Shown one piece after another: positions 34,290-43,837 of a stretch of 54,494 nt of DNA; the stretch's first letter is position 1; every line of letters starts with the position of its first letter. The DNA is taken from the NCBI GenBank assembly GCA_036733345.1, contig DAINAR010000023.1, positions 1 through 54,494 of the forward strand. Direction: 5' to 3'. Under the pieces are notes generated by a model. That model ran no database searches. It worked only from the letters and a program-made list of their open reading frames with translations, and had not been told where the DNA came from. This DNA is from JAFGMQ01 sp036733345 (GTDB lineage Bacteria; Desulfobacterota; DSM-4660; Desulfatiglandales; Desulfatiglandaceae). Position numbers and translations under genes: made by a program.

Positions 34290-34381
34290 GCCACTTACTC
34301 CTTTTTAGATAAAAGTGAGTCTCCTGTTCAGCCTTTATCAGATTATCGCGACTATAAACAAGAACAGTGATGATTCAAGAG

Positions 34382-34479
34382 TTTGCAGTCAGACAATGGA
34401 ATGCCCATCACCAAGTAGAATGTAAATTCTCATACTCCACTCTTCTACTGCCATTCCAATTCCATTGTCTACTGCAAAT
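34382..34479. repeat. Large imperfect hairpin downstream of the LivJ-type gene
   Basis: About 20-base arms (34382-34402 and 34459-34479; TTTGCAGTCAGACAATGGAA with its complement) enclose a smaller AGTAGA-TCTACT hairpin. The same structure exists in the copy at 1011-1107. The remaining bases to 34727 show no gene. Confidence 0.6.
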
Positions 34480-34727
34480 AAATCCTTCTTATTATTTCCA
34501 TCAATCTTTTTCAAATATATAAAAGATATCATTAGGTTTAGCCGATTTAATGTTTCACTTGACCAGTTAAAGAAATTGAAATAGGTTCAAGTAGTTTCTA
34601 TGGCTTAAGATACGAATAATGCTGAAAGGTTAGGTGAAAATTTTAGATCCTCTTTTATACATGCCTTTTTATTGTCGTTATCGAATTAACTGTGTCAAAG
34701 TAACATTTAAACCATGAGGAAGATTAT

Positions 34728-36317
34728 ATGATTGGCTTAAGTGAACACGACTTCAGGACCCTTGTTGATTCAGTGCCTTTCGGCATAGCTATCATGAATT
34801 CGGATAAGAAATATGAATACTTAAACCCGAAGTTCATAGAATTATTCGGATATTCGATCAAGGATATTCCAGATGGCAGGACATGGCTGGAAAAGGCCTA
34901 TCCTGATAAGGAATACAGGGCAAATGTCATTTCTGTATGGAAAAGGGATTATGCTGAAAGCCGCAATGTCCGGGAACTCAGCCCCCAGATTTTCAGGGTC
35001 AGGTGCAAAGACGGCCGTTTCAAGTCAGTGCATTTCAGGATGGTGGCCCTTGAGAACGGGAAACAGCTCTTTGTGTGTGAAGACATAACCGCTCAAAAAG
35101 AGGCAGAGGATGCATTAAAGGAGAGTGAAGCCAAATACCGTTCGCTTGTTGAAAACCTGAATGTGGGAGTTTACAGGAATCTTGTGCTGTTGAATGGTAG
35201 ATTTGTTCATGTAAATTCCGCCATGGCAAATATGTTTGGTTATGAGAGTGTCTATGACTTTCTGGAAGTAAATGCATCTGATTTATACCAGAATCCTGAA
35301 GACAGCAGGGCCTTTGTAAAGGAACTTGTAAGCAGAGGATTTCTTAGAAATTACGAACTGCTGCTGCGGAAAAAGGACGGTTCCAATATATGGTGCTCAT
35401 GCACGGCAATGGCTCATTTTCGCGAAAATAACAGGATTGAATGGATTGATGGCATACTCGAAGACATAACTCTCAGAAAGAAGCAGGAAGAGCAGCTTAA
35501 ATATATGGCAAGCCATGATCCCCTTACAGGACTGTATAACAGGAAGTTTTTTCTTGACAGGCTTGAAGAGGAATTAAAAAAGGCAAGAGATTATGGCTAT
35601 CAGATTATTGTTGGTCTGCTTGATCTGGACGGCTTCAAGCAGGTGAATGATAAGTATGGTCATGAAGCAGGCGATCAAATACTGAAAGATGTTTCTTCCA
35701 GGTTAAATCGTCTCTTACCGGATGCAAGCACTATCTCAAGATATGGAGGAAATGAATTCATTGATAAGCTTTCGCCTGAAATCAGCACTGTTTGCAGGTA
35801 TGGCGGGGATGAATTTGTAATAATGCTCACCAGTAAAAATACATCCCTGGGAATTCTCTCCGAAGCGGTTTTTTCAATGGAAAAGGAGATATCAAGGCCA
35901 TACGATGTCTTGAGGACGGAAATCCGATTTGATTTCAATGGGAGAGAGATAACTGATAAATTGAAAAAGTTCTTTTCTGAAAAGTTGAACAGCTTTTTTC
36001 GAAACAGCGATTATATATCCAGATATGAAAGAGACACCTTAAGAATAACATTCACCAGGGAGGAAATTCCCGAAGACAAGATCGACACTGTTTTTAACGA
36101 AATAAGTGCTATGGCTGAATGTCCTTTTGAAAAGGTGAAGGCCGGAATTGATTTTATCGGGTGCAGTATAGGGGTAAGCATCTTCCCTGATGACGCATCT
36201 GATCTTGAAACCCTGATTAAGCACGCTGACAGGGCCATGTATAATGTAAAGATAGAGCATAAGCAGGAAAAGGAGTCCGGCTTCTCAAACAATTATCTGT
36301 GGATGAATCAGAATTGA
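34728..36317 (+). CDS. PAS-PAS-GGDEF signalling protein with a duplicated GGDEF motif
   Basis: The 529 residues have two PAS domains (about 1-125 and 130-255) and a diguanylate cyclase-like domain (about 265-525: HDPLTGLYNRKFFLDRLEEE, LDGFKQVNDKYGHEAGDQIL). The slot where GGDEF is expected reads RYGGNEF (338-344), with Asn in place of the metal-binding Asp. A canonical RYGGDEF (357-363) stands 19 residues later as part of a tandem repeat. A third, degraded copy (RYERDTL, 432) lies within an inserted segment. ADRAMYN near the end is normal. Activity is doubtful. Confidence 0.85.
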   Translation: MIGLSEHDFRTLVDSVPFGIAIMNSDKKYEYLNPKFIELFGYSIKDIPDGRTWLEKAYPDKEYRANVISVWKRDYAESRNVRELSPQIFRVRCKDGRFKSVHFRMVALENGKQLFVCEDITAQKEAEDALKESEAKYRSLVENLNVGVYRNLVLLNGRFVHVNSAMANMFGYESVYDFLEVNASDLYQNPEDSRAFVKELVSRGFLRNYELLLRKKDGSNIWCSCTAMAHFRENNRIEWIDGILEDITLRKKQEEQLKYMASHDPLTGLYNRKFFLDRLEEELKKARDYGYQIIVGLLDLDGFKQVNDKYGHEAGDQILKDVSSRLNRLLPDASTISRYGGNEFIDKLSPEISTVCRYGGDEFVIMLTSKNTSLGILSEAVFSMEKEISRPYDVLRTEIRFDFNGREITDKLKKFFSEKLNSFFRNSDYISRYERDTLRITFTREEIPEDKIDTVFNEISAMAECPFEKVKAGIDFIGCSIGVSIFPDDASDLETLIKHADRAMYNVKIEHKQEKESGFSNNYLWMNQN

Positions 36318-36384
36318 GAAGTTTTTGAAATACTCAGAGAGCAAATGGGACATCAGTAGACAATCAAATGAATATGGAGGAAAC

Positions 36385-36927
36385 ATGGGTACATCTGATC
36401 TTGATAAATACTGTGAAAGAGCAGTGCAGTATGGTGTCACTGAAGCAAAAGTGATTAATCCCGCTACCGTCGTTACTGCTCCCTGGGTGCGACTCAAGTG
36501 CCTGTATGGTTGTCCGTTCAATCAACAGCGGTATAGCTGTCCGCCCCATACACCGACACCGGCAGAAACGCAGTCTGTTCTCGATTCATACAAGCGTGCC
36601 TTGCTGTTTCGAATTGAAGCACCTTACTTAAAGGATAGAGGCGGTAAAATAAAGGTCTGCCTTGATATGTTGGTTGAACTGGAGGGGGAGGTATTCAAGG
36701 ATGGCTACTATAAGGCTTTTGTTATGCTGTCCGGTCCATGTATGCTTTGTAAAGAATGCGCAAAAGTAGAGGGAATTCCGTGCCGAAACCCTGGAAAGTT
36801 CAGGCCTGCCATGGAGGCATTCGGGATTGACGTATACAAGACCGCTCGAAATAACGGCTATTATATTATGCCGTTGAGGGAAAAAACAGAAACACAAAAC
36901 CTTTACTGCCTTATGCTGGTCGATTGA
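36385..36927 (+). CDS. DUF2284 metal-binding protein
   Basis: About 180 residues from the ATG at 36385, which follows GGAGG at a proper distance; an upstream ATG at 36325 would add 20 unlikely residues. CLYGCPFNQQRYSCPPHTPT and LSGPCMLCKECAKVEGIPC are cysteine clusters of DUF2284 (predicted metal-binding, often near anaerobic aromatic and corrinoid genes). It likely belongs to the transport and activation locus, but this is inference. Confidence 0.78.
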   Translation: MGTSDLDKYCERAVQYGVTEAKVINPATVVTAPWVRLKCLYGCPFNQQRYSCPPHTPTPAETQSVLDSYKRALLFRIEAPYLKDRGGKIKVCLDMLVELEGEVFKDGYYKAFVMLSGPCMLCKECAKVEGIPCRNPGKFRPAMEAFGIDVYKTARNNGYYIMPLREKTETQNLYCLMLVD

Positions 36928-37042
36928 TTTTTAGCTGATGACACTATTTGAATGCATGCAGGACTCCTGCAGGCGAGTTAATCAGCGCTTCTATCTGCCA
37001 GGGGCGGGACAGGATATCGCAGTCTCTCAATTGCAATTAATA

Positions 37043-38185
37043 TCATGCAGGACGGCGCCGTATGAAAAGAACAGCAGCCGCTGCAAGAAGAAGTAAAAGA
37101 GCTGTAAGCCCTGTGTTCCCGAGGGCAGGTATTGCCTGCATTACCGCCGATGCACATTCGCTTGTGCAATAAAGGCCTTCGTCACAGGTCATCCCCGCAA
37201 TGATATCAACCGAGGGCATGTTTGCATCGATTCTAAGAGTAAAGTGGACCTCTCCGGAATCACCGGGGTTCATATCTCCAGGTGACCACGTGATAAGTCC
37301 ACCTGCGCTGATACCGCCGTTATCAGCGCTCACAAAGCTTGTTCCCGCAGGTATGTCAACAGTTATTGCCACATTGCTGATCCCCTGATTAGCGCCTGAG
37401 TGCACGCTGTACTGCACCCCAAAGGTTGCTGAGTCGCCTACCATAACAGACCCGGACGGACATTGTGTCTGAATATCCTGCCCAATGACCAGCGCAGAGG
37501 AAATACTGTCATCGGAAACCCGATCAGAGCTGTCACCCATTTGTGCGGAAACCCAGAGCTGGCTGTACTGGGAGCCGGCAGGGAATATCTGCAAGGGATC
37601 AAATTCCCATTCAATGACACCAGGGATGGAGGTTCCATATGCAGCATTTCCTGTAATATCTTCGGTGGCAGGAGATATTACACCGGGCAAAATAGAAGAA
37701 TTTTCGCCAAGCATGGAGGTAGAAATCAATCCCCCGCTCTCATACTGGAAGTTTAGAAGGTAGTGTTCTGAAGGTCCAATTCCGGTCGAGTCCTGGGAGG
37801 GCGGGGTGCATAACGGGCCGTCATCAAACCCGTGCGTTCCAACTCCGGGATTTCCAGCCGTTCCTACCTGACTGTCAGAGTCACCAGCTCTTCCATCAAC
37901 GTCAATACGGAAGTACCATCGGTCATCGGATCCCTGATAGTGAGCCCACAGTGCAATTCCATCATAGCCGGTGCGGGCATAGCAGGGAGCTTCGTGAGGG
38001 TGAAGCCCCGTGGAAGTTACATAAACATCCAGAGGATCAGTACTTACCTGCCAGGCAGGATCCCATTCTCCTGTGCCGGCAACACCATCCAGGGTTATGG
38101 CATTTGTCAAAGAGACCTGTATCAACAACATCGAAAAGACTAAAAGCAATACCAAAACTATCAGTTTAACACCCTTTAATACCAT
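37043..38185 (-). CDS. Exported DUF11-like surface protein with C-terminal sorting-type tail
   Basis: The 380 residues begin with a signal peptide (KLIVLVLLLVFSMLLIQVSL) and include a DUF11-like region with IPAGTSFVSADNGGISAGG and GEVHFTLRIDANMP. The tail IPALGNTGLTALLLLLAAAA with following VLFIRRRPA is a short motif, one membrane helix and an Arg cluster. This resembles the IPTL-CTERM/PEP-CTERM type anchors processed in exosortase or similar systems. No exosortase gene is in the window. It has no close neighbour in an operon. Confidence 0.65.
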   Translation of the reverse strand: MVLKGVKLIVLVLLLVFSMLLIQVSLTNAITLDGVAGTGEWDPAWQVSTDPLDVYVTSTGLHPHEAPCYARTGYDGIALWAHYQGSDDRWYFRIDVDGRAGDSDSQVGTAGNPGVGTHGFDDGPLCTPPSQDSTGIGPSEHYLLNFQYESGGLISTSMLGENSSILPGVISPATEDITGNAAYGTSIPGVIEWEFDPLQIFPAGSQYSQLWVSAQMGDSSDRVSDDSISSALVIGQDIQTQCPSGSVMVGDSATFGVQYSVHSGANQGISNVAITVDIPAGTSFVSADNGGISAGGLITWSPGDMNPGDSGEVHFTLRIDANMPSVDIIAGMTCDEGLYCTSECASAVMQAIPALGNTGLTALLLLLAAAAVLFIRRRPA

Positions 38186-38349
38186 TTTATCCTCCTCTCT
38201 ATTTCAGACCGGCAGATATCAGTCAAAAGCCTGAAAATTTTTTCAAACCACATGTAACAGGGGCCTCATTCCTGATTTGTTTGAGCACAATTTATAGCCT
38301 TGCCCTGTTACTGAAGTCAAGTCAATCAAAGATTCATACTGATTTGTTT

Positions 38350-39315
38350 CTACCAGCTTCCGGAAGCTCCGCCTCCACCCGAGGAGCCCCCACCACCTGA
38401 AAAACCCCCACCGCCTGAAAAACCTGAGCCGCCGGAAGACCAGGATGTGCCTGAACCGCCTGAGGTGATGGTGAAACCGCCTATGGAGGCCTTTCCCTTG
38501 GTACGCAAGTCTATTTTGGCTTTTTTATACCAGTGGGAGTTTCTTAAATTCAGTTTTATTGCCGGGAAAAGGATCATATAAGTTACAAGGCAAATAAACG
38601 CTCCTCTGGATCCCAGAATAAAGATTGGAAACATTGCCCAGAAAGGGATCAGAAAGAAGTAAAGAAACCATCCGAAACCCGGTGTGAGAATGCCAGTTAC
38701 CGTAAAAAGTCCTATGATGCCGAAAACAAAAGCCCCTATAAGAATACGTTCAATGATGGAAAGGTCAGGACCTTCAATGTGAAAGGCACCCGGCTTTTTC
38801 CCTTCAACTGCTTTTATTTGTTCCTTTGGAAGTTCACCGCCCTCCAGTACATTTATAACTGCCCTCGCACCCTGTGTGATTCCTCCTTCATAGTCTCCAT
38901 TCTTGAACCTAGGTGTCATGGCGGACCTGATTATCTGGCCGGCCATACCGTCTGTGAGGGTTCCCTCAAGCCCGTAACCTACTTCAATTCGCATACGCCG
39001 GTCATTTGGTACTACTACAATCAATATGCCATTGTCCTTGCCCTTCTGCCCGAGTTTCCATGCTTCGAAAACGTCGGCAGCATATTCTTCAATGCTCTCC
39101 TGGTTGATTGTTGGAACGGTTAGAACAGTGATCTGGTTGCCGTAGCTGTCCTCATGCGCCTTAAGGCTTTCTGTCAGTGACTGGATCGCGGCAGGGGATA
39201 AAATCTGTGCATTATCAGTAACCCGTCCTGTCAGGCAGGGAATATCGGCTCCTGAAACCATTGAACCTGTCAGAATCACTATCAGCAGCAAAAAGGATAT
39301 TATTATCTTTTTCAT
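38350..39315 (-). CDS. TPM-domain membrane protein (YgcG-like)
   Basis: The 321 residues begin with a signal peptide (about 23). The TPM domain follows (LTGRVTDNAQILSPAAIQSL, NGILIVVVPNDRRMRIEVGY, GLEGTLTDGMAGQIIRSAMT). Two or more membrane helices lie near 195-260, and the tail is rich in Gly/Ser (GGSGFSGGGGFSGGGGSSGG), common in YgcG-type proteins. It overlaps the second TPM gene by 4 bases. Family members may act in thylakoid/photosystem repair or as phosphatases; no role is known in this setting. Confidence 0.85.
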   Translation of the reverse strand: MKKIIISFLLLIVILTGSMVSGADIPCLTGRVTDNAQILSPAAIQSLTESLKAHEDSYGNQITVLTVPTINQESIEEYAADVFEAWKLGQKGKDNGILIVVVPNDRRMRIEVGYGLEGTLTDGMAGQIIRSAMTPRFKNGDYEGGITQGARAVINVLEGGELPKEQIKAVEGKKPGAFHIEGPDLSIIERILIGAFVFGIIGLFTVTGILTPGFGWFLYFFLIPFWAMFPIFILGSRGAFICLVTYMILFPAIKLNLRNSHWYKKAKIDLRTKGKASIGGFTITSGGSGTSWSSGGSGFSGGGGFSGGGGSSGGGGASGSW

Positions 39316-39959
39316 ATTCCCTTCTCCTCAATAATTTCATCGGGCAGTTCATTTTTACCGGTGCCCAATCCTGAGGTTCCGAGGATACCGGCCAGCTGCT
39401 TCAGACCGGCTTCGAAGGACCGGCTGACCTCTTTTTGTTTAAGCAAGGGGGCCATGGATGCAATCACGCTTTGAATGTTGCTCTCTTTAAATTTATTATC
39501 CAGTCCGCTGTCAGGAATGATAACAATCCTGCGTTCGAAAAGACTGACCATCATCAGTATTCCTGTACGTCCGCTGGTTGCAAACAGTTCTTTAGCAAGA
39601 AACAGCGATTCTGCATACTGCTGCACTTCAACCTCAGCGCGATGTGCTGATAGAAACACCCTGGCAAATACAGGAATCAGGACAGTCAGAAGGGCAAGCA
39701 GGGCACCACAGGCAAGAATTACAGTCACTGCAATAAGCACAATGAATTCCGGACTCCAATCGTAAAAGGCTGGACTCAGGGCAAAAAGTAACAGTCCTGC
39801 AATTGATGCGCCAAGAGCAAAGGCCTTCCATGGCAGTTCCGCATAAGTGTCACTGCGCCTGATGACAGCCAGTACGATCTGGGTACCTGTGGTTTTTTCC
39901 GTTTCAGCGATGAGTTCATCCAATCGGCGGCGGTCGTAATCTGATAAAGTCTGTAACAT
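39312..39959 (-). CDS. Second TPM-domain protein
   Basis: The 215 residues begin MLQTLSDYDRRRLDELIAET, with the TPM pattern TEKTTGTQIVLAVIRRSDTY, two membrane helices (ALGASIAGLLLFALSPAFY and VLIAVTVILACGALLALLTV) and a second TPM-like segment (LFERRIVIIPDSGLDN). It is translationally coupled to the first TPM gene. A LemA gene often precedes such pairs but is not here. Confidence 0.75.
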   Translation of the reverse strand: MLQTLSDYDRRRLDELIAETEKTTGTQIVLAVIRRSDTYAELPWKAFALGASIAGLLLFALSPAFYDWSPEFIVLIAVTVILACGALLALLTVLIPVFARVFLSAHRAEVEVQQYAESLFLAKELFATSGRTGILMMVSLFERRIVIIPDSGLDNKFKESNIQSVIASMAPLLKQKEVSRSFEAGLKQLAGILGTSGLGTGKNELPDEIIEEKGI

Positions 39960-40355
39960 TCTGTAATATCCTCGCTAAAGGTTACAGTTTATGAGATATC
40001 TATTCCTGATATCTCCGGAGAACAGGAAAGAAAACTTTCCTGGAACAAAACCTGTATTATTGACAGAATTATGGATCATACTTGCTGCACACTATTTGCT
40101 CGGCAGTGATGGATGCTATTGTGGATAACAGGCATATCATATATCCAGTAATTCAGGGGGATAAAGGCGACGTTCTTCATGAGCATTGGCGTTCTGCACA
40201 TAAAGCTGATGAAGAAGAATCAACCGCGCCGTCTCTGCCTGGCGGATATATGTAATACAATAATTCTTCATATTTATCTGCACTATAATACGTATTGGTA
40301 TTGTAATGTAAAATAATTATTTTATGCCCCTTTAATCTGGAAAAGGGAATGAAAT

Positions 40356-41333
40356 ATGCGCAGAGTGTTCATACAATTAGTCCTGGTCATCCTGGCCTCA
40401 GTGAGCATAGCGTCTGCGGCGCAGCCGTGGCCTGCAGAATCCAGCACAGAGGCCGTCATACTGACGGCGTTTGTCCCGGAGCTCAACACGGTCAACTGGA
40501 GCGGAGCTGCGTGGAACCCTGAAACGCGTTCGTTATGGCTTGCCTGCAACAGCGGGTATTTCCGGGAATTGGTCGAAGACGGAACAGGGGGATTCAAAGT
40601 TGATACTGATGGCACCGGCACCGAAGCCAAATGGTCACCGGGAGGTGACCTCGAGAGCATCTGCCAGGTCGATTATACCCAGCGCATTGTATATTTGATG
40701 GACGAGGACGGGTATATTCGGGAATACGACGTATCGCAGTATGGAGTAGTAGTCCAGAACCATTCCTGGAACATCAAGGCAGAATGTCCTGAAACCGACG
40801 GGGCAGGACCTGAAGGTATCACGTTTGTCCCTGACATATGGCTGCAGCGACAGGGTTTCCGCGTGGCCGACGGGAGCCTCTGCACCAGCACCAACGGAAT
40901 GGGCGGACTGATGTTCGTCGGGCATCAGTCCGGCGGCTATGTTCACGTATTCGACTTGAACCGCGTCGACAACAGCTATAATTACGTGGGTAAGTACAAA
41001 ACCGGCCGGAGCGAGACAGCCGGGCTTGAGTTCGATCGCTCAACCGGCAGACTGTATGTCTGGCACAATGTAGGAAGCACCAGCAACTTTCTGGAAATAG
41101 TAAAATTAAGCTCGTATATGGATGGGGAGGAGAGACGACTGCGCCAGATTGTCGAATACGAAGGACCGCGTACCGGAAATCTGGAGGGGTTCGATCTTGT
41201 GCCCACACCTGGTACAGATAACTGGTGTTTTGTCACGGATGACAGCAACACAAACGACGAAGCAGTCATGTGGTATCGTCAGTTCCTGCCGGTTAACGGC
41301 TGCCTGCCCCATATATGGATTCTCCTGCACTGA
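40356..41333 (+). CDS. Secreted SdiA-regulated-like propeller protein
   Basis: The 325 residues begin with a signal peptide (MRRVFIQLVLVILASVSIAS, cut near SAA). NWSGAAWNPETRSLWLACN, DLESICQVD and GPEGITFVP, then AGLEFDRSTGRLYVWHN and GNLEGFDLVP, are blade repeats seen in SdiA-regulated and phytase-esterase-like proteins. The end (GCLPHIWILLH) is short and hydrophobic, so the gene may be truncated. Function is unknown. The 396 bases upstream hold no supported gene. Confidence 0.62.
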   Translation: MRRVFIQLVLVILASVSIASAAQPWPAESSTEAVILTAFVPELNTVNWSGAAWNPETRSLWLACNSGYFRELVEDGTGGFKVDTDGTGTEAKWSPGGDLESICQVDYTQRIVYLMDEDGYIREYDVSQYGVVVQNHSWNIKAECPETDGAGPEGITFVPDIWLQRQGFRVADGSLCTSTNGMGGLMFVGHQSGGYVHVFDLNRVDNSYNYVGKYKTGRSETAGLEFDRSTGRLYVWHNVGSTSNFLEIVKLSSYMDGEERRLRQIVEYEGPRTGNLEGFDLVPTPGTDNWCFVTDDSNTNDEAVMWYRQFLPVNGCLPHIWILLH

Positions 41334-41414
41334 AGTCACAAGTCTCCACCTGCAAGAACCAGTATCCATCATGCCGGTATTGAGAAGGTGTTATACCCAA
41401 AGAAATTCCTTGCA

Positions 41415-41444
41415 TATACTAAATAATGTACGTTAAAATGTACA
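41415..41444 (+). promoter_or_regulatory. Promoter and operator of the Phd/RelE-type operon
   Basis: A -10-like TATACT (41415-41420) is followed by TGTAC and GTACA as an inverted repeat around GTTAAAAT (41427-41444). It lies 28 bases before the antitoxin start, the normal place for an antitoxin operator. No good -35 is seen. Confidence 0.45.
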
Positions 41445-41471
41445 AAATTTAGGAGCATAGCGAGGTGTAAA

Positions 41472-41753
41472 ATGCAACGATTAAAAATTGATCAAGATAT
41501 CAAACCATTATCTGAGGTAAGGATAGGTATCGCAAACTATATCAAGCAAGTTCGTGATACAAAAAGGCCGGTTGTAATTACGCAGCATGGGAAAGGTGTT
41601 GCCGTTTTATTGGATGCCTCTGAATATGAAAATATGCAGGAGAAGCTTGAGCTTTTGACTGATGTCCAGACATCTCTCAGCCAACTCGCAAAGGGGCAAG
41701 GAATTGCGCATGAAGAGGCAAAAGATAAAATTTTGAGAAGAGTCCAAAAATGA
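41472..41753 (+). CDS. Phd/YefM-type antitoxin
   Basis: The 93 residues start with IKPLSEVRIGIANYIKQVRD, the Phd/YefM DNA-binding fold, and VVITQHGKGVAVLLDASEYE, its conserved strand. The C-terminal half would wrap the toxin. The toxin gene overlaps the last 4 bases (ATGA), so the pair is coupled. Confidence 0.88.
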   Translation: MQRLKIDQDIKPLSEVRIGIANYIKQVRDTKRPVVITQHGKGVAVLLDASEYENMQEKLELLTDVQTSLSQLAKGQGIAHEEAKDKILRRVQK

Positions 41754-42046
41754 AAATTATTTGGTCCCCGTTGGCTATTGACAGAGCTTCGGAAATCGCT
41801 GAATATATTGCACTAGACAAACCATTAGCAGCTGAGAAGTGGATTACCGCTGTATTTTCAAAAGTAGAGCAACTCGCATCTTCACCCGAACTCGGCAGGG
41901 TTGTTCCTGAAATTGGAAATGACCAATTTAGAGAGCTGATTTACGGTAATTATCGCATCATTTATTGTTTTGAAAAGAAACAGGTCTCAATTCTCACAAT
42001 CCGGCATGGTAAACAGATATTGCCAATAGAAGAAATTTTGGCTTAA
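41750..42046 (+). CDS. RelE/ParE-family toxin
   Basis: The 98 residues have the RelE/ParE fold: IIWSPLAIDRASEIAEYIAL, SSPELGRVVPEIGNDQFREL and IYGNYRIIYCFEKKQVSILT. It is intact. Whether it cleaves mRNA (RelE) or poisons gyrase (ParE) cannot be told; the sequence is closer to ParE-like members that retain an IYGNYRI motif. Confidence 0.88.
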   Translation: MKIIWSPLAIDRASEIAEYIALDKPLAAEKWITAVFSKVEQLASSPELGRVVPEIGNDQFRELIYGNYRIIYCFEKKQVSILTIRHGKQILPIEEILA

Positions 42047-42152
42047 CCTGTCACTGGTGCCGACCATAAAAAAAGACGGCACAGTTCGAGCGTTCGCCTC
42101 TGAACGGATCAATACGAGTGGGACAGTATATGAGATATCGGAGGGTAAAAGA

Positions 42153-42358
42153 ATGAAAGAATTTAGCGTAATTATTGAAAGAGATGAGGATGGATATTTC
42201 GTTGCCTCTGTACCGACGTTACGCGGTTGCCATACCAGGCAAAATCTCTTGATACATTGATGAAAAGGATCAAGGAGGCTATTGAGCTTTGCCTGGAGGT
42301 TGAGAAACCAACATCCAATGAGTTTATTGGTGTGCAAAAAGTGGCGGTCAACGCATGA
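42153..42358 (+). pseudogene. HicB-type antitoxin, frameshifted
   Basis: MKEFSVIIERDEDGYFVASV and PTLRGCHT match HicB/DUF1902 antitoxins. The frame ends early after CHTRQNLLIH. One missing C near 42237 would restore the expected CHTQAKSLDTLMKRIKEAIE, with ELCLEVEKPTSNE continuing to the stop at 42358. GGAGGG precedes the ATG at 42153. It was followed by hicA with an ATGA overlap. Confidence 0.8.
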
Positions 42359-42486
42359 CAACGTTTCCATCTATTACCGGCAGTCGGTTAATTCGCGCAT
42401 TGTGTAATCTTGCGGGGCTTTACGAATGGAAGCACACAGGCTTGCGGCTTCCCCTGCGTTTGATATTGTGTTCCCAGTCGCCTTAA
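42355..42486 (+). pseudogene. HicA toxin, truncated after about 21 residues
   Basis: MTTFPSITGSRLIRALCNLA is the HicA N-terminus. The sequence then leaves the family (GLYEWKHTGLRLPL) and lacks the GSH catalytic motif. The join is near 42415-42425, where minus-strand coding remnants begin. The toxin is dead. Confidence 0.65.
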
Positions 42487-43480
42487 TGTTCCCGGTTGTG
42501 GCAGTAATGACTCTTGTTGCAGGGGATATACCGCCCTTCTTTTCCCGTTTGGCAGGCTTAAAATCAAACGCAAGTTGTGGGGTTTCGGCATTAGCAACAT
42601 GGATATACTGTCCTTTATTTTCACCTACTCCGTCAACGTCATCTTCAAATTCTTCTTCAGCGTGGGGGTGTGAATAGTTGGCCGGAGGCGCTGTATTTCG
42701 CCTCTCTTTCTTTTACATCATATATGTGCAGAAACAGTTCCTTGAGCTTCGCATCTGTCAGCTGGATAACGGTGTCGTTATCCTTTTCTATTTGGTGGAT
42801 TCTGGCCCATATTTCTTCTTCTCCGAGGGTTCCACTTTCTCTTGAGAGCTTTGCAAGTACTACTTCAAGTTCCTAAGCATTTGCAGCCTCTTTGCCGATG
42901 CTTGCAGCCTCTCCAAGCTCGTCTGGGGTGTGCCCATCTTCAATAGCCTCCTTCTCAAGCTCTGAGTATCTATTATTCTCCTTTTCGGTTATTTGGGGTC
43001 TAACCAAGCTGTCTTATTGATATTTAACCGATGTCCTCCCAAAAGTAGCTGTCGTTAAGCGTTAAAATGCTATTTTTGATATTAAAAGCACTGGTATAAG
43101 CCAAAAAAGCAAGGCAATTTCAGATAATATCGGTGTCATATTAAACACCTGCCTCGGTCCGACCAGGATTTGTTCAGTATTTTTAATCTAAGCGTTAAAT
43201 GCCGAAAGAAACTGCTATTGGTTTCTGGCAATGCGAAGGAAATTATTTAATAAATCAGGGTGTTATTATTAAAAGAGCTAATAGGAGATTTGACCCCATT
43301 CACGCGCTCTTCTTCAGTAAGGTTTTTTAATTCTTCGAGTTCTTCTTCGGTGAGATTTTCTGTAAGGCCCTGTTCTTCTCTCTCCAATATGAGATCAGCC
43401 GCAGCGTTTTCGCCATCTCCCTTAGTTTGTCTAATTTCTTCTGGCGTGAATCCATCTTCTTCTAACTCCGAACAGGTTAT
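42388..43480 (-). pseudogene. Broken remnants of a large acidic protein, possibly from a mobile element
   Basis: On the minus strand, three open stretches read as acidic protein: 43480-43300 (ELEEDGFTPEEIRQTKGDGE), about 42990-42660 (YSELEKEAIEDGHTPDELGE, with an internal stop after EAANA), and 42660-42388 (QYIHVANAETPQLAFDFKPA, NIKATGNTISNAGEAASL). They are separated by stops and by a noncoding stretch. The style resembles large polyvalent proteins of plasmids and phages, but I cannot name the family. The last fragment ends within the truncated hicA, which marks a recombination join. Confidence 0.35.
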
Positions 43481-43837
43481 TTAAGACAATATTTGCCAGC
43501 CTAATTCAGATAACCTGTTTTCATCATATTGATAAACTTCCTGGTCATTAAACCAGAAACTACCGTTCCGCATAACCGGCGGCAATGGAGCGCGGCGGAA
43601 TTGCCGGTCCGCGTTGATGCGGTTGTTCCGTTCTTATTGCATCTTTTTGGCAGATTTACGGGCATGAAAGGCAGCCTGTCCTATTTCTTTGCAGTGGCAT
43701 CAATAGTAATTGAACCTCGAATAGTGAAGTTTTCTTCTTGCTTCAAATAATGTTCTTACAGCTTTTCGGACGCTGTTTTCAATCTCCGCGGCAAGAACGG
43801 TTTTTTCCGTAAACGTAAAGGCGTTTTTTTAAAAGAT

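Noticed and set aside
40180..40320. A short ORF beginning MSIGVLHIKLMKKNQPRRLC
   Set aside because: It is open for about 46 codons but has no ribosome site, the later part is low-complexity, and I see no family.
42426..42876. Serine-rich plus-strand ORFs (83 and 68 residues)
   Set aside because: They are the antisense of acidic minus-strand remnants. Serine-rich runs are the expected by-product of Glu/Leu-rich coding on the other strand.
43529..43750. A 73-residue plus-strand ORF
   Set aside because: It has no ribosome site, no motif and no operon link, and its base composition shows no coding signal.
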